DNA of 13,144 nucleotides from Bacteroidales bacterium UBA714. Lineage in GTDB: Bacteria; Bacteroidota; Bacteroidia; Bacteroidales; UBA932. Below, in pieces: positions 6,806 to 13,144 of this stretch. The notes beneath the pieces were generated by a model. It made no database searches, was not told the DNA's origin, and saw nothing but the letters and a program-made list of their open reading frames with translations. The stretch lies in assembly GCA_002298075.1 (NCBI GenBank), contig DBLW01000064.1, forward strand, positions 1 through 13,144. Direction: 5' to 3'. The position numbers and the translations under genes were made by a program. How positions within the stretch are numbered: position 1 is the first letter of the stretch; every line of letters begins with the position of its first letter.

Positions 6806-8338
6806 TTATTTGTAGCCCTCATTCTGAATGAGCTTGCCGTTTGAAGTCATGGCTCTTTTGGGGATTGGCATGATGTCTCGCCAGGCGTCCGTGTTAGGCT
6901 TGTTTACCCAGGCTTTGCTGTATGTGCCGAAGCGCACCTGGTCCTGCCTGCGGTGGCCTTCCCAGCAGAGTTCGCGCGCCCTTTCGTCAAGCAGCTCATC
7001 AAGCGTGAGAGTGGAGGTGTCATATTCAGTCGCACCGGCGCGCTTCCTTACATGATTGGCGAAAATGACGGCTTCGTCTGTAGCTTTGCCTGAATTCTGC
7101 CTCATGATGCACTCGGCCTTGAGCAGATAAATGTCGGACAGGCGGTAAATCGGAAAGTCGTTGCTCATTGCCTGGAAGGCCAGCCCGTCCTGATATTCCC
7201 ATTTGCACATCCTTACGCCGGCGTCAAGCAAGGCAGGCTTGGCCTGGTCATATATCGGCCCGACATAAGGCGTGTAGTTGAGTTGTCTCTGCGGGGCAAC
7301 CATAAGAGGCTCACCTGACTTGTCGAACTGAGGCCCCTCGAGCCATGAGTTTCTCCTCTTGTCCTGGGACTCGTATGCCTCCCACAGCCATTGAGGTGCA
7401 CAGGCTCCGTCCCAGCAGAAATTCTTGATGTTGAAAGTCTGCTGGCTCAGGGTATGGAGCGTTATATTGTGCAGAGGGAAGGTGTTTGTGATGCTGGCCT
7501 CAAGCGGAATGGCCCATATTGTCTCGGCGGAAACCTCGTTGTTTACGCAAAAATTCGTGAAATAGTCATCTTCCAGTCTCAGTGTGTTGAAACCCATGAC
7601 CTTGTCGCATGCTGAAGATGCATCATCAAAACGTTCTTTTCCGGTCCATATACCGGAATTGACATACAACTTTGCGAGCATGGTCCATGCAGCCGCTTTT
7701 GTGACCCTTCCGTAATTAGCAGCCGTCGGGGCATCTTCGAGGTACTCCACATTGTCGAGGATTTCAGATTCGATGAAGTCGAACAACTCCTGAGGCTTCG
7801 CCTGTGAAGGCAGTTCCATATCTGTGAAATCGGTGACCAGAGGCAAATTCCTGAACCAGTCTATTCCTTTCAGGTAGAGCCAAGCGCGTACCATCTTTAT
7901 TTCAGCCTCCAGCTTTTCGCTTCCCTCGAACTGCACGCCCGAGTCCACCATCTGATATAGAATCTGGTTGCATCTGGTGACGCCGTCCATGACAAAGCTG
8001 TACATTCTCCATATTCCGTCGTGGGTATAGTCCCATGTGTGCTGATGGTCTTCAATCCACACTCCGTTATCCCACCACAGGCCTCCTTCGCGGTAGGGGA
8101 TGATGCATTCGTCCGTTGTGACAATGTCGTTCATCCATACTCCCATGTGCTGCAGGTAGCCGTTGTTCCAAGAGTCTGAGGACAGCCATGCATAGGCTCT
8201 CCCGACATTTTTGAGCATGGTTTCCTCGTCTGTGAAGAAACCGTCCGCAGGCAGCTGCGAATATATCGTCTCATTCAGGTCCGTGCATGAGAATGAGAGA
8301 ATCGCGGCAAGTGCCGTCAATATAATGTTCCGTTTCAT
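6806..8338 (-). CDS. susD: SusD/RagB family surface lipoprotein
   Basis: This is a 510-residue outer-membrane lipoprotein that acts as the lid and ligand-binding partner of the SusC channel. I start it at the ATG at 8338: MKRNIILTALAAILSFSC is a clear lipoprotein signal with Cys18. The longer in-frame reading would run into the susC gene. Cys18 is followed by TDLNE, with acidic residues as expected for export to the cell surface. The N-terminal SusD-like region begins with GFFTDEETMLKNVGRAYAWL. The C-terminal RagB/SusD domain shows RLSDIYLLKAECIMRQ (from about residue 399), LDELLDERARELCWEGHRR (about 446-464) and the closing IPKRAMTSNGKLIQNEGY. The gene lies 53 nt after the susC stop. Ligand specificity cannot be read; context suggests a ribose-containing molecule. 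Confidence 0.93.
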   Translation of the reverse strand: MKRNIILTALAAILSFSCTDLNETIYSQLPADGFFTDEETMLKNVGRAYAWLSSDSWNNGYLQHMGVWMNDIVTTDECIIPYREGGLWWDNGVWIEDHQHTWDYTHDGIWRMYSFVMDGVTRCNQILYQMVDSGVQFEGSEKLEAEIKMVRAWLYLKGIDWFRNLPLVTDFTDMELPSQAKPQELFDFIESEILDNVEYLEDAPTAANYGRVTKAAAWTMLAKLYVNSGIWTGKERFDDASSACDKVMGFNTLRLEDDYFTNFCVNNEVSAETIWAIPLEASITNTFPLHNITLHTLSQQTFNIKNFCWDGACAPQWLWEAYESQDKRRNSWLEGPQFDKSGEPLMVAPQRQLNYTPYVGPIYDQAKPALLDAGVRMCKWEYQDGLAFQAMSNDFPIYRLSDIYLLKAECIMRQNSGKATDEAVIFANHVRKRAGATEYDTSTLTLDELLDERARELCWEGHRRQDQVRFGTYSKAWVNKPNTDAWRDIMPIPKRAMTSNGKLIQNEGYK

Positions 8339-8391
8339 GTTGTCAAAAATTAATGTAGTTTGCCATGCTCTCGCAAAAGTCCTTGACCCTG

Positions 8392-11307
8392 TCAGAAGGA
8401 GATGTTGAGTCCGAGCATGAATGTCCTGGTTGACGGGTAGAATTCGTCCCATGCGATTCCCGGAGCCAGCCCGTTCAGATTCACTTCCGGGTCAACTCCT
8501 TTGTATTTCGTCAGTGTAAACAGATTCTGTCCGGTCACATATACCCTGAGAGACTGCATCCAGTCCACTTTCGGATGCCATGTATAGGCAAGTGTGAGGT
8601 TGGAGAGTTTCAGGAATGAGCCGTCCTCAACAAAATGTGATGACCAAGTAGTCTGGCCTGAATTGTCTGGCGAATCTAAAGTGGATTTGAGGATATTCTT
8701 GCCGCCGAAGTAGTAGTAGCCTTCATAGAAGAGCCTTTGTATATTGGCTACATCATTTCCGATTGAGCCTCTGAAAAGCATCGTGAGGTCCCAGTTCTTG
8801 TATCTAAGGCTGTTGCTCCAGCCGAATGTGAGGTCCGGGAAAGCATTCCCTATGACTTCATATACAGACTCGCTGACAGCCTCTCCCGGTGCGACTCCCT
8901 TGTATGTGGCGTTACCGTTTTCATCCATTCCGGTGAATACAGGGCCATAGAAGTTGCCTATAGGCTGGCCTTCGTAAATACGTTCTACATATTGCTTGAA
9001 GTCTGTGGATATGTATCCCTGCTCGAGATACTGCATTGCGTAGTCATCGTTCGAGAAGCTTTTAAGCATGTTCCGGTTGTGCGCTGCCGTGAGCGTTGTG
9101 TTCCATGTGAAATTCTTTCCTTTGACCGGAATGGCGCTGAGGGTCACTTCCACGCCGCTGTTCTTGATGACACCGACATTTGTGAATTTCCAGCTGTAGA
9201 GATTCGGCGGCACCGGAACGGCGTATGTGTATAGCAGGTCGCTCGTCGTTCTGTTGTAATAGTCAACGGTTCCGCTGAGACGTCCCTTGAGGAACGAGAA
9301 ATCTATTCCTGCGTTGAATTCACCTTTTCTTTCCCATTTCAGGTCATCGTTCCTGTTGCTTGCCGGTCCGTATGAATTGAGCCATGAACCGTTGTAATAG
9401 AATTTCCCGCTTGTGGTAAGGCGTGCCATTGACTGGTAGTTCCTGATGTCCTGATTGCCTGTCACTCCGTAGCCTGCGCGTATTTTCAGCTCGTCAATCC
9501 ACCTTACATCTTTCATGAAATTCTCCTGGTCAATTCTCCATCCTGCGCTTACGGCCGGAAACCATCCCCATTTGTGGTTGGCTCCGAATCTGGATGAGCC
9601 TTCGTATCTTACGGATGCCGAGAACAGATATTTTTCGCTCCAGTTGTACATGACCCTGCCGAAGAATGCAATGAGCCTGCTGCTTTCTTTGGAACTGCTC
9701 ATGGATGCCTCGCCATTCTGGAGTCCGCTTCCTGAGCCTATGTTGTGCCATGAGAACCAGTCTGTGTCGAAATCCTTGTTCCACATGTAGGCCGTTTCAT
9801 ACGCATTGTCTGCATAAGAATAGCCGGCTACAGCCTGGATTGAGTGCTTCCCGAGCTTTTTGCTGTAGTTCGCTTCGATGTCGAGATGTTTCGTGAGATT
9901 CCAGTAATTGTTTATCCCTGCTTCTCCGTTTCTTGTGGCGTCTTGCGGGTAGTATTTGGAAAGATATGTGCTTTCGCTTCCGGAGTATTGGTTGAATGCT
10001 CCTGTGGCTGCGATGCTTATGTCGTCCGTAATCTTGAATTGCGCCCTGATGCTGCCCATGAATGTCCTTGTGCGGTTTTCCCTCTCGGATTCGTTCAGCA
10101 TTGCCACCGGGTTGTAGTACTGGAAAGGTGCGCTGTTGGTGTAATAGCCGCCGTGAGCCGTGTCTTCTGTGTCGTATATCGGCTCGGTCGGATTCCTTCT
10201 CACTGCCTGCTGGATTACATATTTGTCTGTCGGATGCGCAAGACGTGATGAATAGTTGAAATTGTAGTTGATTGTGAGCCTGTCACGTATGGCTGTCTGT
10301 GTTATGTTCACGCGTCCCCTGATATCGCTTCTGTCACTATTGCGTACAAGACCTTTTTCATTCATATATGACACTGCTGCCCGATATGACACGTGCTTGG
10401 AACCTCCTGATATGGCAAGGTTGTAGTATTGTGTGACAGGGGCTTTGCGCGTGACCGCATCAAGCCAGTCAGTGTCTGCTCCTGCGTCTGAACCTGTATG
10501 TCCGTCCGCCATGACTTGCCTGAATTCTTCCGCAGAGAGCATTTCCAATTTCCGGCTGATGGTCTGCACACCGGCATATGTGGAGAAATCCACATTGAAT
10601 TTGTCACCTTTGTTTCCTTTCTTGGTGGTTATGAGGATTACGCCGTTTGTGCCGCGCGTTCCGTATATGGCGGCAGCAGAACCGTCTTTCAGCACATCAA
10701 TTGATTCGATTTCCTCTGGATTTACCGCATCGGCGGAGCCTCCGATTACATTGTCTATTATGACAAGGGGAGCGGCTCCGGCTGACATGCTGGTAGTGCC
10801 CCTGAGTTGTATGCCGATGCTTCCGTTGGGGTCTCCTCCGTCGGGACGTATTATGCTCAGTCCTGCGATTTTACCGTTTATAAGGTCATATGGGCTTGAA
10901 TTGTTGCCGCTCACGAAATCGCTGCTCTTGAGGCTTGCCACTGAGCCTGTCACTTCTTTGCGCGTGGTATTGCCGTAGCCTATTACGACAACATCATCGA
11001 GCAGCTGGACGTCTTCGCTCATGATTATGTCCAGGCGTGCCTGGCCGCTCCATGCTGCTGTCACGTCTATATAACCTATGCATGTGAACAGCAGCTCCGG
11101 GGAAGAACTTTTTGTTGTTATCAGGTATGAACCGTCAGTGTCAGTGACTGTGGCGTTGGAAGTTCCGGTTTCCATTACTACTGCACCGGAGACAGGCTGG
11201 CCTGTCTCGTCTGAAACGGTCCCGCTTATGCGCTGTTGTGCATGCATCTGCAATGCGGCCAATGAGACCAGCAGTGCAGTCAGAGAGTTTCTGATTCTTG
11301 TTTTCAT
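8392..11307 (-). CDS. susC: SusC/RagA family TonB-dependent transporter
   Basis: This 971-residue outer-membrane channel starts at the ATG at 11307. MKTRIRNSLTALLVSLAALQ is a signal peptide, with probable cleavage after MHA (residue 23). A carboxypeptidase-regulatory-like domain spans about 27-98 (ISGTVSDETGQPVSGAVV, then TVTDTDGSYLI). Next come the SusC signature LDDVVVIGYGN (103-113) and a plug domain with YGTRGTNGVILITTKKG (215-231). The remaining 730 or so residues form the 22-stranded barrel, ending in MLGLNISF with a terminal Phe. It would take up its ligand with energy from TonB-ExbBD. It is the first gene of a five-gene operon, so its 5' region sets expression of all of them. No separate start for an anti-sigma partner domain is present, in line with control by the divergent LacI-type regulator rather than an ECF sigma/anti-sigma pair. 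Confidence 0.95.
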   Translation of the reverse strand: MKTRIRNSLTALLVSLAALQMHAQQRISGTVSDETGQPVSGAVVMETGTSNATVTDTDGSYLITTKSSSPELLFTCIGYIDVTAAWSGQARLDIIMSEDVQLLDDVVVIGYGNTTRKEVTGSVASLKSSDFVSGNNSSPYDLINGKIAGLSIIRPDGGDPNGSIGIQLRGTTSMSAGAAPLVIIDNVIGGSADAVNPEEIESIDVLKDGSAAAIYGTRGTNGVILITTKKGNKGDKFNVDFSTYAGVQTISRKLEMLSAEEFRQVMADGHTGSDAGADTDWLDAVTRKAPVTQYYNLAISGGSKHVSYRAAVSYMNEKGLVRNSDRSDIRGRVNITQTAIRDRLTINYNFNYSSRLAHPTDKYVIQQAVRRNPTEPIYDTEDTAHGGYYTNSAPFQYYNPVAMLNESERENRTRTFMGSIRAQFKITDDISIAATGAFNQYSGSESTYLSKYYPQDATRNGEAGINNYWNLTKHLDIEANYSKKLGKHSIQAVAGYSYADNAYETAYMWNKDFDTDWFSWHNIGSGSGLQNGEASMSSSKESSRLIAFFGRVMYNWSEKYLFSASVRYEGSSRFGANHKWGWFPAVSAGWRIDQENFMKDVRWIDELKIRAGYGVTGNQDIRNYQSMARLTTSGKFYYNGSWLNSYGPASNRNDDLKWERKGEFNAGIDFSFLKGRLSGTVDYYNRTTSDLLYTYAVPVPPNLYSWKFTNVGVIKNSGVEVTLSAIPVKGKNFTWNTTLTAAHNRNMLKSFSNDDYAMQYLEQGYISTDFKQYVERIYEGQPIGNFYGPVFTGMDENGNATYKGVAPGEAVSESVYEVIGNAFPDLTFGWSNSLRYKNWDLTMLFRGSIGNDVANIQRLFYEGYYYFGGKNILKSTLDSPDNSGQTTWSSHFVEDGSFLKLSNLTLAYTWHPKVDWMQSLRVYVTGQNLFTLTKYKGVDPEVNLNGLAPGIAWDEFYPSTRTFMLGLNISF

Positions 11308-11335
11308 TTCAATGTGTTTTAGTGTTATTCCATAG

Positions 11336-11357
11336 TTTGTACAAACGTTTGAGCAAA
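11336..11357. promoter_or_regulatory. Candidate LacI-family operator upstream of susC
   Basis: The core CAAACGTTTG (11342-11351) is a perfect palindrome with the central CG typical of LacI-family operators. Two bases away on each side it is flanked by TTTG and CAAA, so 18 of 22 positions pair symmetrically. A second perfect palindrome, GTTTGTACAAAC (11335-11346), overlaps it. It lies 29-50 nt upstream of the susC start and overlaps the weak -7 candidate, where a bound repressor would block transcription. Confidence 0.6.
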
Positions 11358-11387
11358 TATGAGATAAATAATAGAGGTGTATGCGTG

Positions 11388-11452
11388 TTTGCGCAGAAAA
11401 ATCAGTATTGCTGAGGATATTTTGTGCGCAAATCTGTTGCATGGTGCGCAAA
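11388..11452. promoter_or_regulatory. Three GCGCAAA motifs upstream of the regulator gene
   Basis: TTTGCGC occurs at 11388-11394, and GCGCAAA at 11426-11432 and 11446-11452. The last two lie in a 10-bp direct repeat GTGCGCAAAT exactly 20 bp apart, close to two helical turns. The copy at 11421-11432 is part of the imperfect palindrome TTTGTGCGCAAA. They could be binding sites for autoregulation of the LacI-type gene or for a second regulator. Confidence 0.4.
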
Positions 11453-11487
11453 TTTTTGTACTTTTAGCGGAGATAACCACACTCGCC

Positions 11488-12504
11488 ATGAAAGCTACGC
11501 TAACCACAATCTCAGAAAAGACAGGATATTCCGTCTCTACGGTTTCAAGAGTGCTGAACGGGAAATCGGGCACTTGCAGAATCTCAGCCAAGGCTGTTGA
11601 GGCTATAATGGCAGAGGCCCGCAGATGCAATTATTCGCCCAATTCCTTAGCGCAAAGTTTGCGCACAAATAAAACAAGAATCATAGGTGTCATTCTTCCT
11701 TCCGTGACCAATCCATTTTTCGCCGAAATGTCGGGTTCAATCATATCGGAGGTAAAGAACAGGGGATATACGGCTATAGTGGCCGTGTCAATGGAAAATG
11801 AGGCTGAGCAGGAATCATGTGTGGCGGCACTGCTCTCAAAGAAGGTTGAGGGGATAATAGCGGCCCCATGCGGCAGCAATCCGCGTCTGTTTGAGGAATT
11901 GTGCAATGTGATTCCTGTGGTTTTTGTGGACCGTTTCTATTCGGGCCTGAATCTGCCGTATGTGACTTCCAACAATTATATGGGCTCTGTCAATGCCACT
12001 GTGATGCTGATAAACAATGGACACAGGAATATAGCATGCATTCAGGGCAGTCCGGTCTCTCTGCCGAACAAGAAGAGGGTGGAGGGATACCTGAAGGCAA
12101 TGAGGCAGTCCGGCCTGGAGGAGAATGCGGTTCTTGTGGGGGATGAGTTTTCCGTGCAGTGCGGCTATCTTGAGACGAAACTGCTGCTGAGCCGCGATGT
12201 GAGGCCGACAGCCATTTTCGCTTTGAGCTATACGATTGCTCTCGGTGTCATGAAGGCTCTCCAGGACAGCGGACTGAAGATAGGGGAGGACATTTCGCTT
12301 GTATCTTTTGATGACAATGTTAGCCTGGATTATATGGTGCCTGCAATCACAAGAATAAGCCAGCCGGTTGAAGAGATGGGCAAGCTTGCCACCAAGATTC
12401 TGATTGACCGGATTGAGAATGATACAGCCAAAAGCCCCCAGCTCGAATTGACCACCAAGGTGATTGTGCGCGAGTCCGTCCGGACTATTCTTCCTGCGCT
12501 TTAG
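11488..12504 (+). CDS. LacI-family transcriptional regulator, probable ribose-operon regulator
   Basis: This is a 338-residue DNA-binding protein. I start it at the ATG at 11488, because the helix-turn-helix begins directly after it (ATLTTISEKTGYSVSTVSRVLN, about residues 3-24). The in-frame extension back to 11377 runs through the control region. The hinge helix (YSPNSLAQSLRT, about 49-60) would insert in the minor groove at a central CG. The effector domain is of the periplasmic-binding-protein type: IIGVILPSVTNPFFAEM, then VEGIIAAPCGSN, VVFVDR, YVTSNNYMGS and, near the end, SLVSFDDN. The divergent orientation next to susC argues that it controls that operon, with ribose or a phosphorylated derivative as the likely effector (inference). 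The NG-KSGTCRIS linker within the DNA-binding domain is a few residues longer than in LacI itself, as is common in Bacteroidota members. Confidence 0.92.
   Translation: MKATLTTISEKTGYSVSTVSRVLNGKSGTCRISAKAVEAIMAEARRCNYSPNSLAQSLRTNKTRIIGVILPSVTNPFFAEMSGSIISEVKNRGYTAIVAVSMENEAEQESCVAALLSKKVEGIIAAPCGSNPRLFEELCNVIPVVFVDRFYSGLNLPYVTSNNYMGSVNATVMLINNGHRNIACIQGSPVSLPNKKRVEGYLKAMRQSGLEENAVLVGDEFSVQCGYLETKLLLSRDVRPTAIFALSYTIALGVMKALQDSGLKIGEDISLVSFDDNVSLDYMVPAITRISQPVEEMGKLATKILIDRIENDTAKSPQLELTTKVIVRESVRTILPAL
11650..11664. promoter_or_regulatory. Perfect GCGCAAA palindrome inside the regulator gene
   Basis: GCGCAAA and TTTGCGC form a perfect inverted repeat around one G, within the codons for the hinge helix (LAQSLR). 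The arms are the same 7-mer repeated upstream of the gene, so it may be an internal auxiliary operator. It could also be a chance result of codon choice. Confidence 0.35.
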
Positions 12505-12565
12505 GGGGCTTGTGGGGTTGGTTTCTGAGCGTATATTGTGGGTCTGCTGCTTTATAGGCTGATTC
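12505..12565. other. Convergent intergenic spacer
   Basis: These 61 bp separate the converging regulator and phosphatase-family stop codons. I see no clear stem-loop followed by a T run on either strand, so termination between the two genes is not explained by a visible hairpin. Confidence 0.4.
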
Positions 12566-13144
12566 TTAAAATTCAATTGTCAGGCAGACCGGAAGGTGGT
12601 CTGAGGCTGTGTCTATTATTTCTGAAGGGATGTTAAGTGGGGCTTGGCCGTTATTGTTGCTTTTGGGAAGCAGGGTGTTTGTCACTTTGACTTTTTTTGC
12701 GGATTTGAGGGCGAAGATGTAGTCTATGCATACGTAGGGGAGAGGTGACGGGTGCGTCAGGGCTGTGCCGGAGAGCTGTTCCCATTCTTCTGACAGAGTT
12801 TTTATTGTGGCGCTTTCCGGGGTGTCGTTCATGTCTCCGCATAGTATTACGGGTTTGCGTGAACCTGAGTATTTCTCTTTGAACCAGCTGTTTATGGCTT
12901 TTGCCTGTGCTATTCGGGCTTCTTCTCCAATGTGGTCCAGATGTGCGGATGCGAAGATGCAGTCTTTTGTTTCTACGACTGCTACACTGCGCGGTTCTGC
13001 TCCGTTTTCTATCGGAAGAGTAATTATGTGGCGTGAGATAATCGGATTTTTTGATATTATGCCGTTTCCGTATGCTCCTTCCGCAAACGGGAAGGCTTGT
13101 GCGAAGTGAAAGTCGAGTCCGCCGGCCGCCTGTGCTATTTCTTC
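12566..13144 (-). CDS. Endonuclease/exonuclease/phosphatase family protein, C-terminal part (5' end outside window)
   Basis: The frame is open to the right edge and ends at the TAA at 12566, giving 192 visible residues. The ATG at 12832 is internal, since conserved motifs lie upstream of it. In visible numbering these are YGNGIISKNPI (25-35), ASAHLDH (65-71) and VILCGDMND (99-107). They are followed by CIDYIF (about 140-145) and a terminal SDHLPV (181-186). Together these are the metal-binding and catalytic residues of the DNase I-like/exonuclease III superfamily, which hydrolyses phosphodiester or phosphomonoester bonds. The N-terminal part with the first Asn and Glu motifs and any signal peptide is missing from the window. 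It converges on the regulator and is not part of the ribose operon. Substrate could be nucleic acid, a sphingomyelin-like lipid or an inositol phosphate; nothing here decides. Confidence 0.88.
   Translation of the reverse strand, partial: EEIAQAAGGLDFHFAQAFPFAEGAYGNGIISKNPIISRHIITLPIENGAEPRSVAVVETKDCIFASAHLDHIGEEARIAQAKAINSWFKEKYSGSRKPVILCGDMNDTPESATIKTLSEEWEQLSGTALTHPSPLPYVCIDYIFALKSAKKVKVTNTLLPKSNNNGQAPLNIPSEIIDTASDHLPVCLTIEF

Larger units (their letters stand above)
11308..11487. promoter_or_regulatory. Divergent control region between susC and the LacI-type regulator
   Basis: These 180 bp separate the two divergent starts and must hold both promoters. For susC the best -7 candidate is CATATTTG on the minus strand (11354-11361), one mismatch from TAnnTTTG and next to a palindromic operator candidate. 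For the regulator, TACTTTTA (11459-11466) and AATTTTTG (11451-11458) are one-mismatch candidates. None has a well-spaced TTTG -33 box. Repeated GCGCAAA motifs sit on the regulator side. Confidence 0.6.

Noticed and set aside
8339..8452. N-terminal extension of SusD by 38 codons.
   Set aside because: It overlaps the end of susC and would bury the lipoprotein signal peptide starting at 8338.
11308..11451. N-terminal extension of SusC by 48 codons.
   Set aside because: It runs through the control region and operator candidate; the signal peptide begins at 11307.
11836..12576. Open frame of 246 codons antisense to the LacI-type regulator.
   Set aside because: The regulator is clearly coding on the plus strand; the antisense frame shows no family motif and no plausible start context.
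12651..12842. Short minus-strand open frame overlapping the phosphatase-family gene.
   Set aside because: It is an out-of-frame reading of the gene whose conserved motifs are in the frame ending at 12566.

Overview
The window looks like a chromosomal segment from a gut-type Bacteroidales bacterium. The evidence is a SusC/SusD pair with Bacteroidota-type signal peptides, a SusD lipoprotein with acidic residues after its lipobox cysteine, one exact copy of the Bacteroides -7 promoter element (TAnnTTTG), weak Shine-Dalgarno sequences, and moderate GC. Genus cannot be assigned from the sequence alone.

Layout. The left edge (3-542, +) holds the C-terminal part of an outer-membrane beta-barrel protein. 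It converges on a YfcC-family (DcuC-like) inner-membrane carrier (565-2148, -). A divergent small secreted protein of unknown function follows (2424-2864, +). Then comes a 448-bp stretch without a gene, with several short repeats and, at its right end, a strong terminator that closes the next operon.

The core is one minus-strand operon from 11307 down to 3313: susC, susD, a ribokinase (rbsK), a lipoprotein of the ADP-ribosylglycohydrolase fold, and a 10-TM sugar permease of the drug/metabolite transporter superfamily. Junctions are tight (53 nt, 26 nt, a 4-nt ATGA overlap, 6 nt). A LacI-family regulator (11488-12504, +) is transcribed divergently from a 180-bp control region with a CG-centred palindrome and a cluster of GCGCAAA motifs. 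The right edge holds the C-terminal two thirds or so of an endonuclease/exonuclease/phosphatase family protein (12566-13144, -).

How it works together (inference). SusC/SusD import a ribose-containing ligand across the outer membrane. The ADP-ribosylglycohydrolase-fold lipoprotein cleaves a ribosyl bond in the periplasm. The permease moves free ribose across the inner membrane, ribokinase traps it as ribose 5-phosphate, and the LacI-type protein senses the pathway sugar. It resembles the ribose-scavenging (rbs) loci known from Bacteroides, but the hydrolase is of the ADP-ribosylglycohydrolase type rather than an inosine-uridine nucleoside hydrolase. The substrate may therefore be ADP-ribose-like or another riboside. 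This is the most interesting feature of the window.
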